A DNA stretch of 64,000 nt from Trifolium pratense (lineage: Eukaryota; Streptophyta; Magnoliopsida; Fabales; Fabaceae), in NCBI RefSeq assembly GCF_020283565.1, contig NC_060061.1:29673362-29737361 (forward strand), read 5' to 3'. The stretch's first letter is position 1. The number at the start of each line of letters is the position of its first letter. Shown here one piece after another: positions 1-8,359 of the stretch. The notes beneath the pieces are model-generated. The model saw only the letters and a program-made list of their open reading frames with translations. It was not told the DNA's origin and made no database searches. The translations under genes were made by a program, and so were the position numbers.

Positions 1-181
1 AAAACTTCAACAAGGGAAGTCTTCTCATGTAAAGTGTGCATGGCTAATCTTTCAGCATTTCTTGCCTCCTCTCGAGCTAACTTCTTTTCCTCTAAAGCCC
101 TCTTCATGCAAGATAAAAAAACCAAAGTTAAATGGGTAGAAGTAGGAAAAACATTTAGATCACTCTACAGTCTACACGGAA

Positions 182-497
182 AGAACATTCTAAAATAACT
201 GCGGTTTTAGTTCATCTGAACTGCAATAAAAATTCCGTGGTTAAAATAAATTTTAAACCTCTAGTTTCCACGTACTTTCAATTTAATTCATACAATTTCT
301 TTTCGATTCAACTCTCACACTTAAAAACATCTTCAAAAGAACGTTCTAAAATAAGAATGAGAGGTTTTAGTTCATCTGAACTGCAATAAAAAAATTGTGG
401 TTAAAATAAATTTTAAACCTCTAGTTTCGACTTACTTTCAATTTAATTCCTACAATTTCTTTTCAATTCAACTCTCACACTTGAAAACATCTTCAAA
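182..497. repeat. Two-copy tandem duplication, ~158 bp
   Basis: Two adjacent near-identical segments (about 182-339 and 340-497) share ggttttagttcatctgaact and the stretch ending in cttcaaaa. They differ by a few substitutions and indels. The duplication lies in the NUF2-like intron just left of the copia insertion. No coding or RNA signal is visible. Confidence 0.8.
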
Positions 498-565
498 ATA
501 GTCTCCACCACCACTTTTCATTGTAATATGATTAGTTTAACCCTTGTTGGACATTGAGTAAAAAA

Positions 566-732
566 TGTTAATAAGGGAATAATTTGGTTGTCCTTAATTG
601 TATATATTTCCATTCCTAGAATAGACTAGAAAATCAGACATAGAATATTTGTAATCAATAGTTGTAAATGCTCATGCTATTATATATAGAAGCAATACAA
701 TGAAGAAAGGCATCAAGCCATAATTTCTGACA
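566..732 (+). repeat. Copia 5' LTR
   Basis: Terminal TG...CA. A TATA-like stretch (tattatatatagaagc) near 679-694 is a plausible promoter for the element. The sequence matches 5242-5408 base for base as far as I can see. Confidence 0.93.
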
Positions 733-1203
733 TGGTATCATAAGGTTCGATCAAACCTGTGACATCTTTGCTCATCTTGGCTTGGTTCAGCGACACCCCA
801 CTGGGTCTCGCTCTTGAAATCGTTTCCGTCTGTTTCGTCAATTTTTTCGAAACCCTGATTTTTGTTGTCCGCGGTTCCTCGCCGTCTCTTGATTTGTTCT
901 TCACGGTTCTTGATTGTTCGTTCGCAATCCGATTCTGATTGCCGCTGCTCCTTGGTTGTTCGTATCGTGACTGTTGTTTTGCGATCCGATTCTGATTCCC
1001 GTGTTTCGTGGCTTCTCATCCGATTGTCTGGTTTGCGGATTGGTACTCCCCTTTTATTTTTCATAATTCTTTTTGTTGTACGGTGTTAAAAAAAAAATAT
1101 TATAAGGAGGTCACCACTATAGTTGTGTGTTGCTTGTTTCCTTGCTGTTACGTGTCAGCAACCCTTTCAAGTCCACTTTTATCTTTTTTCAAATATAGCT
1201 TTC
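733..1203 (+). other. Copia leader (primer-binding site and untranslated region)
   Basis: Starts with tggtatcataagg, a slightly diverged form of the primer-binding site of plant copia elements. It contains repeated ccgattctgatt/gttcgtt motifs and a T-rich stretch before the gag start. Short ORFs here look incidental. Confidence 0.7.
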
Positions 1204-2019
1204 ATGGCTTCAGAAAAAGCAATTTCTTGTGTACGTCTTACCGGCAAAAATTATCCTGCTTGGGAATTTCAGTTTAGGCATTATGTTAAAGGGAAGGGAT
1301 TATGGAGTCACTTGGATGATGTCTCTATGGCACCATTAGAGACAACTGATTTAGATGAATGGGAAACGAAAGATGCAAAAATTATTACTTGGATTCTCAG
1401 TACTATTGATCCTCAGATGATTAATAATTTGCGATCTTTTTCTACTGCTCAAGAAATGTGGAACTACTTAAAGCGTATTTATGACCAAGATAATGATGCC
1501 AAACGTTTTCAGTTGGAGCAAGAGATGGCCAATTACAAACAAGGTAATCTGTCTGTTCAAGAGTATTATTCTGGGTTTCTGAATTTGTGGACAGAACACT
1601 CTGCCATTATACATGCTAAGGTCCCCAAGAGTTCTCTTGCGATTGTCCAAGAGGTCTACAATACTAGTAGGCGAGATCAATTTCTCATGAAGCTCCATCC
1701 AGAATTTGAGGTTGTTAGAGGTGCTTTGCTGAATAGGAACCGTGTTCCTTCTTTAGATACATGTGTTGGTGAAATTCTCCGAGAGGAACAACGCCTTGCT
1801 ACTCAAGGAGCCATGTCTCATGATGCTGTCATTTCTGAGCCTGTTACGGTTGCATATGCTGCTCAGAGTAGAGGTAAAGGTCGTGATGTTCGACAAATTC
1901 AATGCTTCTCTTGCAACCAATTTGGACATTATGCTCATAGTTGTGGTGGTAAGAAGTTTTGTAATTATTGCAAGCAGCGGGACCATATTATCTCTGATTG
2001 CCCCATTCGTCCTCCATGA
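1204..2019 (+). CDS. Copia gag (capsid/nucleocapsid) part of the polyprotein
   Basis: Encodes about 271 residues from MASEKAISCVRLTGKNYPAW. This is the usual start type for copia gag and is preferred over the in-frame ATG at 1123. The N-terminal ~200 residues are a UBN2/gag-like capsid domain (ILSTIDPQMINNLRSF, WNYLKRIYDQDNDA). Two zinc knuckles follow: CFSCNQFGHYAHSC (CX2CX4HX4C) and a second cluster CNYCKQRDHIISDC. The protein would form the particle that packages the element RNA. The frame ends at TGA 2017-2019, but pol continues in the same frame, so the stop either separates the products or is a disabling mutation. Confidence 0.9.
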   Translation: MASEKAISCVRLTGKNYPAWEFQFRHYVKGKGLWSHLDDVSMAPLETTDLDEWETKDAKIITWILSTIDPQMINNLRSFSTAQEMWNYLKRIYDQDNDAKRFQLEQEMANYKQGNLSVQEYYSGFLNLWTEHSAIIHAKVPKSSLAIVQEVYNTSRRDQFLMKLHPEFEVVRGALLNRNRVPSLDTCVGEILREEQRLATQGAMSHDAVISEPVTVAYAAQSRGKGRDVRQIQCFSCNQFGHYAHSCGGKKFCNYCKQRDHIISDCPIRPP

Positions 2020-4026
2020 CGAACACAACGTCCGGTGCAAGCTTTTCATGCCTCTACAAGCTCTGCAGTTGGTCCTTCCACATCTAATGGTGGTGCTTTA
2101 CAGCCTGAAATAATTCAACAAATGGTACTTTCCGCTCTTTCAGCCTTGGGAATTCAGGGTAAGTCTTCTAATGTTTCTCGCCCATGGTTTCTTGATTCTG
2201 GTGCCTCCAATCACATGACAGGATCTTCTGAATACTTGCGCAATTTACATTCTTATCATGGTAATCAGAATATTCAAATTGCTGATGGCAATGTCCTGTC
2301 TATCACTAATGTTGGTGACCTCAACTCTGATTTTCGAGATGTGCTTGTATCACCTGGACTTGCTTCCAATTTATTATCTGTTGGTCAATTGGTGGATAGC
2401 AATTGTAATGTTAATTTTTCTCGTGATGGTTGTCTTGTGCAGGAACAGGTGTCGAGGAAGGTGATCGCGAAGGGGCCTAAAGTAGGAAGATTGTTTCCAC
2501 TCCAGTTTATTTCTAGTCATTTATCTTTTGCTTGTAATAATGTTTTGAATTCTTATGAGGATTGGCATAGGAAATTGGGTCATCCAAACTCTGTTGTTTT
2601 ATCTCATTTATTTAAAAATGGTTTGTTGGGAAATAAAAGTGTTGTTTCTAATACCCCTCTTTCATGTTCTGTTTGCAAATTGGCGAAAAGTAAAACACTA
2701 CCTTTTCCGTCTGGTGCTTATCGTGCTTCCACTTGTTTTGAGATGATTCATAGTGATGTATGGGGTATGTCTCCGGTAGTTTCTCATGCTCGCTATAAAT
2801 ATTTTGTCACCTTTATTGATGATCATAGTCGTTTTACTTGGATATATTTTCTTCGCGCTAAATCTGAAGTGTTCTCTATGTTTAAGAAATTTCTAACATA
2901 TGTTGAAACTCAATTTCATGCTAATATTCAAATTTTTCGCTCTGACTCTGGTGGTGAGTATATGTCTAATGAGTTTCAGGAGTTCCTTCAACAAAAAGGC
3001 ATTTTGTCTCAACGCTCTTGTCCTAATACCCCCCAACAAAATGGGATGGAAGAACGCAAGAATCGCCATTTGCTTGATGTAACACGCACGTTACTTCTTC
3101 AAGCTTCAGTGCCATCTCGATTTTGGGTGGAGGCTCTTTCCACAGCTGTCTTCTTGATCAACCGACTTCCCTCTGCGGTTATTGATCTTGATTCTCCTTT
3201 TTTTCGTCTTTTTAAAACTCATCCTGATTATAATGATTTACATACTTTTGGTTGTGTATGTTTTGTTCACCTACCTCCGTTTGAAAGACATAAGCTTGGA
3301 GCACAATCTGTTCAATGTGCATTTTTGGGGTATAGTCATTGTCATAAGGGTTTTGTATGTTACGATGTATCTAATCGTCGCTTCCACATTTCTCGGAATG
3401 TGACATTTTTTGAGGATCAATTTATGTTTCATCGTGTTTCTCCTGCCTTAGATGATGTTGTTACTCTTCCTAATTTTTCCATTATGCCTCAATCTATAGA
3501 ACGTTATAAACCAGGATATGTATACGTTAGAAAATCCAGACAGCAGGTTCCTACGCCCCTTCCAGACACTGATCCGCCACCTGATCCTATAACAGTTGCA
3601 CCACGACGTTCTGGTCGAATATCTCGACCACCAGATCGATATACACCAGACAGGTATGATTCTTCACATACTTCTTTGACTGCCTCACTCTCTAGCATAT
3701 CTATTCCTACTTGTTACTCACAGGCTATTAAAGATGTGTGTTGGATAAAAGCAATGAATGAAGAGCTTCAAGCTCTTCAAGAGAATTTCACATGGGATAT
3801 TGTTTCTTGTCCTCCTGATGTCAAACCCATAGGTTGCAAATGGGTGTATTCCGTGAAATTGAACTCTGATGGGTCCCTCAATCGTTACAAGGCTCGTTTG
3901 GTTGCTTTAGGAAACAAGCAGGAATATGGAATTGATTATGATGAGACATTTGCACCGGTTGCCAAAATGACAATTGTTCGCACGGTAATCTCTATAGCTG
4001 CTTCTAGTGGGTGGTCTCTTCATTAA
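2020..4026 (+). CDS. Copia pol, first part: protease, integrase, start of reverse transcriptase
   Basis: Open in the gag frame from just after the TGA to a TAA at 4024-4026. The aspartic protease motif is PWFLDSGASNHMTG (near 2183-2224) with the typical later stretch GLASNLLSVGQL. The pre-integrase motif WHRKLGHPNS and cysteines follow. The integrase core has HSDVWG, FIDDHSRFTWIYFL, RSDSGGEYMSNEF and PQQNGMEERKNR, giving the D,D-35-E pattern. The reverse transcriptase begins at about 3735 (NEELQALQENFTWDIV, YKARLVALGNKQEYGIDY). Translation would stop just after SSGWSLH, in the middle of the reverse transcriptase. Confidence 0.9.
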   Translation, partial: RTQRPVQAFHASTSSAVGPSTSNGGALQPEIIQQMVLSALSALGIQGKSSNVSRPWFLDSGASNHMTGSSEYLRNLHSYHGNQNIQIADGNVLSITNVGDLNSDFRDVLVSPGLASNLLSVGQLVDSNCNVNFSRDGCLVQEQVSRKVIAKGPKVGRLFPLQFISSHLSFACNNVLNSYEDWHRKLGHPNSVVLSHLFKNGLLGNKSVVSNTPLSCSVCKLAKSKTLPFPSGAYRASTCFEMIHSDVWGMSPVVSHARYKYFVTFIDDHSRFTWIYFLRAKSEVFSMFKKFLTYVETQFHANIQIFRSDSGGEYMSNEFQEFLQQKGILSQRSCPNTPQQNGMEERKNRHLLDVTRTLLLQASVPSRFWVEALSTAVFLINRLPSAVIDLDSPFFRLFKTHPDYNDLHTFGCVCFVHLPPFERHKLGAQSVQCAFLGYSHCHKGFVCYDVSNRRFHISRNVTFFEDQFMFHRVSPALDDVVTLPNFSIMPQSIERYKPGYVYVRKSRQQVPTPLPDTDPPPDPITVAPRRSGRISRPPDRYTPDRYDSSHTSLTASLSSISIPTCYSQAIKDVCWIKAMNEELQALQENFTWDIVSCPPDVKPIGCKWVYSVKLNSDGSLNRYKARLVALGNKQEYGIDYDETFAPVAKMTIVRTVISIAASSGWSLH

Positions 4027-5247
4027 ATGGATGTAAAGAATGTTTTTCTTCATGGTGACTTGACAGAAGATATTTATATGACTCCTCCTCAAGGCTTATT
4101 CTCTTCATCTAAAGGTGTGTGCAAGCTTAAACGTTCCTTATACGGTTTGAAACAGGCACCTAGAGCATGGTATGAGAAATTTCGCTCCACTCTACTTGGG
4201 TTCTCCTTTACTCAGAGTCAATATGATTCATCTCTATTTATTCATCGCACATCTGCGGGTATTGTTTTACTTCTTTTGTATGTTGATGATATGGTTATTA
4301 CTGGTTCTGATCATATTTCCATTCAGCAACTTAAACAACAGTTGCAGGCATCATTTCATATGAAAGATCTTGGTAACCTGCATTATTTTCTTGGTCTTGA
4401 GGTTCATTCTACATCCAAGGGAATTTTCCTCCATCAACACAAATATGCCGCGGATTTGATTTCTATGGCTGGTCTCCAATCGGCTAATCCGGTGGATACA
4501 CCTCTCGAGGTTAATGTTAAATATCATCGTGATGATGGTGATCTTTTACCTGATCCGTTATTGTATCGGCAACTTGTGGGTAGCTTGAATTACTTGACTA
4601 TTACTCGCCCTGATATATCTTTTGTTGTCCAGCAAGTAAGTCAATTCATGCATTCTCCTCGTCATCTTCACATGGCAGCGGTTCGTCGTATCATTCGCTA
4701 CTTGAAAGGAACCACTCACTGTGGTTTATTTTTTCCCGTCGGAATAGATCCTAAATTATGTGGATATAGTGATGCTGATTGGGCAGGGTGTCCAGATACA
4801 CGACGATCTGTTACTAGTTGGTGCATGTTTCTTGGCACTTCATTAATCTCATGGAAAAGTAAGAAGCAAGCAAGAGTTTCTAAATCTTCCACTGAATCTG
4901 AGTATCGTGCAATGTCTGCTGCATGTTCTGAAATAATTTGGCTTCGTGGTCTTTTGGCTGAACTTGGTTTTCCTCAAACAGAGCCTACTTCACTTTATGC
5001 TGACAATACAAGTGTCATCCAGATTGTTGCAAATCCCATTTTCCATGAACGGACCAAACATATCGAAGTTGATTGTCATTCAATCCGTGATGCCTATGAT
5101 GATAAACTCATATCACTTCCTCATGGTAGTACTCAGTTTCAGGTTGCGGATATTCTTACCAAGGCTGTTCCACGTCCCCGTCATCAGTTTCTTGTTAGCA
5201 AATTGATGCTCCTTGACCAACCGCATCAATTTGAGGGGGGATGTTAA
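4027..5247 (+). CDS. Copia pol, second part: rest of reverse transcriptase and RNase H
   Basis: Same frame as the upstream part, beginning MDVKNVFLHGDLTEDIYM directly after the TAA. It has the catalytic LLLYVDDMVITG of copia reverse transcriptase (near 4270-4305) and ends with RNase H (GYSDADWAGC, SKSSTESEYRAMSAACSEI). The stop lies inside the 3' LTR, so PPT and coding end overlap. The ATG at 4027 is probably internal to the original polyprotein and not a real start. No other frame break was seen. Confidence 0.9.
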   Translation: MDVKNVFLHGDLTEDIYMTPPQGLFSSSKGVCKLKRSLYGLKQAPRAWYEKFRSTLLGFSFTQSQYDSSLFIHRTSAGIVLLLLYVDDMVITGSDHISIQQLKQQLQASFHMKDLGNLHYFLGLEVHSTSKGIFLHQHKYAADLISMAGLQSANPVDTPLEVNVKYHRDDGDLLPDPLLYRQLVGSLNYLTITRPDISFVVQQVSQFMHSPRHLHMAAVRRIIRYLKGTTHCGLFFPVGIDPKLCGYSDADWAGCPDTRRSVTSWCMFLGTSLISWKSKKQARVSKSSTESEYRAMSAACSEIIWLRGLLAELGFPQTEPTSLYADNTSVIQIVANPIFHERTKHIEVDCHSIRDAYDDKLISLPHGSTQFQVADILTKAVPRPRHQFLVSKLMLLDQPHQFEGGC

Positions 5248-5408
5248 TAAGGGAATAATTTGGTTGTCCTTAATTGTATATATTTCCATTCCTAGAATAG
5301 ACTAGAAAATCAGACATAGAATATTTGTAATCAATAGTTGTAAATGCTCATGCTATTATATATAGAAGCAATACAATGAAGAAAGGCATCAAGCCATAAT
5401 TTCTGACA
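5242..5408 (+). repeat. Copia 3' LTR
   Basis: 167 bp, same sequence as 566-732. Preceded by a purine-rich primer tract and followed by AAAAA, the target-site duplication. Confidence 0.93.
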
Positions 5409-6327
5409 AAAAAGATCATCAAGTGAGCACCTTTTGATTTATAGGAAACGAGCAATTGTTTAGAACTACCACCGTGTTAGCTGAGAACGTATTAAGTTTG
5501 ATTTTGCGAACAATAGAATAGACTAAACTACAACATTAAATTTTTCATTGGCAACTGATTTATGACGAATGGAGATAATGAACTGAAAAGGATACCAGTA
5601 CTTTATCAGGTGATTGAGCAACTTTTGAACGTAGATTTCCATTCTCTTGAACATTTTGTACCAGTCTAAATTCAGCACCAGAAATCTGGGGCAAGAAAAG
5701 GAAATAGAAATTAGAATTATCAACAAATATCATAATCTATCATCAAATACCCGCAAAGCTGCAAAGTAACTATCATTTACTAGGAACTAATCAGATTAAG
5801 CTTTAACTACCGGTGGTTATAAACAAAAAATGAACAAAAAATGAACAAAAGGAACCTTCCAAAACTGCATCCTGCTATACATGTTGTTACAAAAACAACC
5901 GGAGTTTCAATGTCCTAATCCTAACATCAATTGTTCACAGAAATGAGAAACCTATGCATCAATTGATTTTTCTTCTATATACTGTTCAAAAAACCCATAA
6001 ATCAAGAAGATTATGTAACTCATTATGTTAACTAAGCTTCCATTATTGTTCAAAGCATATTATGATCGTTATCTATCAAACGAAAACCTCACCTTATCAT
6101 CCATTTCCACAGTTTTCTCCTTCAACTTCTTTAAGTAGTCCTCAAAGAAGTCTGTTTGTTGTTGATAGTTTGACGCAGCTCTTTCACTTTTGCATCCACT
6201 TCCTAAACAAAAGGCATCTCCCTTTCCCCCCCGGCTTCGTTGCATGCTTTGTTGCATTCAGCAATCGCCGATTTCAACTATAACAACGGAATCAAACTCA
6301 ATCAATGAAATAACCTATCCCAACAAA

Positions 6328-6358
<31 letters not shown>

Positions 6359-6495
6359 TTAGGTCATATTTTAGGATTTTCTATCTTTGTTGAATTTTTG
6401 AAATGGTTGAAGAAGTGAGAGTAAGTGAGCAACCATAACCAACCTGTCGAAACAAAGGAAGAACTCCGTTCGATGAGGATGAGGCAAGATCGGCC

Positions 6496-6544
6496 AAGTT
6501 AAATGTGTATTAATCGAATGTCCAGAGGAATACACATTTAACTT
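6496..6544. repeat. Perfect 16-bp inverted repeat
   Basis: aagttaaatgtgtatt (6496-6511) and its exact complement aatacacatttaactt (6529-6544), 17 bases apart, in the 5' part of the NUF2-like locus. It could form a hairpin. No function is assigned. Confidence 0.85.
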
Positions 6545-6599
6545 CGTCGAAGACTCAAGGAGAAAATTGAGAGGGGTTTGTGGTTAGAGATTTCATTCG

Positions 6600-7008
6600 C
6601 CGAAGCGCTGGAACGGCGGTGGAGTTTCTCAATGGAAGGGAGGGAGGTATGTGAAAGCGAGTTATTTGACTCGTTTTAAGTAGGGTGGATAAAAACGGAA
6701 AGCACAGCTCAAACCGGAAAAAACCGAACCGGGTCGGATTTGGGCGGATAAATGGATTTTTCGGATAAAGTTCGCAGGATTAAGTGACTGTAGGCGGCGG
6801 TCGGGTTCTGCCGGTAAATCTGAACCACAGGTATCCAACCCGAACCGACACGGTTATTCTGTAGAGGTGCATCGGCATTTAACTTTTATGTTTCTGACTT
6901 TAGTTTTTCAATTTCCATTTATTTCAACTTTCAAGATACGTACTAATAATTTTTTATCAAAAAAAAAAAAGACACTAGTAATTTAATTCTAATTTATTCC
7001 GGTATCAA
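6600..7008. other. No gene recognised
   Basis: Contains a short GC-richer stretch (about 6680-6850) with repeated cgga/accgaacc words, then AT-rich sequence. A similar ccggtccgattgacc-type stretch occurs at 8040-8210. Probably decayed repeats. Confidence 0.5.
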
Positions 7009-7165
7009 AAAAAAATTTCTTTTTACCACCAGTTTAATCTAGTTCAGAGGTCAATTCTGACATCAAGTGGTTTCAGTCCCCTCCTGATCGTAATTGCGGA
7101 GAATCGAACTACGATCCTCCATTTTAAGTTCAACGTCAATCACCACTGAACCAACTAACGATTGG
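7009..7165 (-). mobile_element. tRNA-derived SINE
   Basis: On the minus strand it reads like a tRNA-derived SINE. An A-box-like GTTGGTTCAGTGGT is followed by a B-box-like AGTTCGATTCTCC, then the tail motif ACTTGATGTCAGAATTGACC ending TGGTGGTAAAAA. It is flanked by near-matching 15-bp duplications (ttattccggtatcaa at 6994-7008, ttattatggtatcaa at 7166-7180). The same family occurs at 29241-29385 and 45748-45819. Confidence 0.8.
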
Positions 7166-7265
7166 TTATTATGGTATCAATTTATTATCAATCAAATTAT
7201 ATTTATCTTTATCCAACTAAACCTAATATTTCTTTCTCTCTCCATTTAATTTCTCCTTCTTTCTA

Positions 7266-7633
7266 GGTCTGTTTAGTTCGAAGTAGATTAAGGAGAGAGG
7301 GAGGTGAAAGAATATTTTTAATAAAAGATAATTTTGGTAAAAACTCTCAAAAATCTAAAAAAAAAAATTTAAAACTCTCTCAAATATTATATATACTTTT
7401 TTTAAAATAAAAAAACTCACTCAAATATTTTTTTTTTTATAAACTCTCAAATATCTCAAATAATATTTTTAGACACTTTGGGTTTTAGAGAGTTTCTACA
7501 ATAAAAAAAATGTATATATAATATTTGAAAGTTTCTAAAAAATATTTGAGAGTTTTTACCAATATTACCCTTTATTAAAAATATTCTCTCACATCTCCTC
7601 CCCTTTATCTATTTCGAATCAAACAGACAGACC
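7266..7633. mobile_element. MITE, PIF/Harbinger-like
   Basis: 368 bp with inverted ends of about 95 bp. The left end starts ggtctgtttagttcgaa; the complement of the right end starts ggtctgtctgtttgattcga. Internal gagagtttttacc-type repeats are also inverted. It is flanked by a 3-bp CTA duplication (7263-7265, 7634-7636), the length expected for Harbinger/Tourist elements. No coding capacity. Confidence 0.75.
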
Positions 7634-7636
7634 CTA

Positions 7637-8359
7637 AAATAAAAAAACAACTTTCTATTTTTATTTTTTTATGATTTCTACGCTCTTTACTTTGTTCTTC
7701 ACTTCTTCTATAATTTATTTTTCCAATATTTGAGACAATCCTATACAAACATGAGTACTTCAATTTTCTTTTCAATTTCAAAATTCCATGGCCATGCAAT
7801 GTAAGTCTCATCCTCCAACTTTTATATATGAATTTTGTTGCCAAATCCAACAAGATCTCACTCAATATTTGAGATATGCTTGTCATTTTTATTTTATTTT
7901 TTTGCAAATCTGGATCTGTTAAATATATATTTGTTAGATTTCAATCATACTTTGTTGCTGCTGCTGTGAGCTTAGAAATTTTTTCTTGATTAGAGTTTTT
8001 GTACACAAAACTTTCTTCTTTTATGCGATTTCTTATTTGCATGGTTCAACCCGCATAAAACCGGTCCGATTGACCTGCCAAAATCGAAAAACCGAAACCG
8101 TGAAAACTGAAGCCAAGTTTTGGTCGGTGTGGGCAGTATATCTTCACTCGTGGTTTGGGCTCGATGAGGGTTTTGGGCCCGATCCGACCCAACCCAGCCC
8201 ATTGTCCACCTCTAATCATCACGACACATACAATTGGCAATTGATCAAAAAGAATGAAGATGTTCGGTCTAGTAATATTAATATTTTCACCGAGTCATAT
8301 CTTATCGACAATTCTGCATATTCTAGCTTATTATTATCTTATAAAAAACCGTCCAAACA
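7637..8359. other. No gene recognised
   Basis: AT-rich sequence with a stretch at 8040-8210 rich in ccggtccga/cccgatccga words. Short ORFs on both strands look incidental. Confidence 0.5.

Larger units (their letters stand above)
566..5408 (+). mobile_element. Full-length Ty1/copia LTR retrotransposon
   Basis: 4,843 bp, bounded by two 167-bp LTRs that begin TGTTAATAAGG and end TTCTGACA, and flanked by a 5-bp AAAAA duplication (561-565, 5409-5413). A primer-binding site resembling the initiator-Met tRNA type (tggtatca) follows the 5' LTR, and a purine tract (ttgagggggga) precedes the 3' LTR. Gag, protease, integrase, reverse transcriptase and RNase H occur in copia order in one frame, broken by a TGA at 2017-2019 and a TAA at 4024-4026. 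I saw no difference between the LTRs, so the insertion looks recent. It sits in antisense orientation in an intron of the NUF2-like locus. Confidence 0.95.
1..6310 (-). pseudogene. NUF2: NUF2-like kinetochore protein gene remnant (runs off the left edge)
   Basis: Minus-strand blocks read as consecutive exons of the coiled-coil part of NUF2, a subunit of the NDC80 complex that joins kinetochores to spindle microtubules. Exon 6202-6093 starts EVDAKVKELRQTINNKQ and ends KLKEKTVEMDDK. Exon 5685-5596 (30 codons) starts ISGAEFRLVQNVQENG and ends SPDKVL. Exon 101-1 starts RALEEKKLAREEARNAE and continues outside the window. Donors and acceptors are GT-AG and the junctions are in phase 0. The 6202-6093 exon is 110 nt, one base short of 37 codons; a TAA falls in frame near 6131-6137 and the expected reading resumes in the next frame. 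Upstream, 6290-6203 (LKSAIAECNKACNEAG, then a G-run) has no continuous frame into that exon, and no N-terminal calponin-homology domain was found. The copia element at 566-5408 lies in the intron between 5595 and 102. I call it a degenerate copy; a sequencing indel is the alternative. Family assignment is from remembered motifs. Confidence 0.68.

Noticed and set aside
4027..5247. Separate gene starting at ATG 4027
   Set aside because: The methionine is the normal internal Met of the copia reverse transcriptase motif, directly after a premature stop in the same frame.
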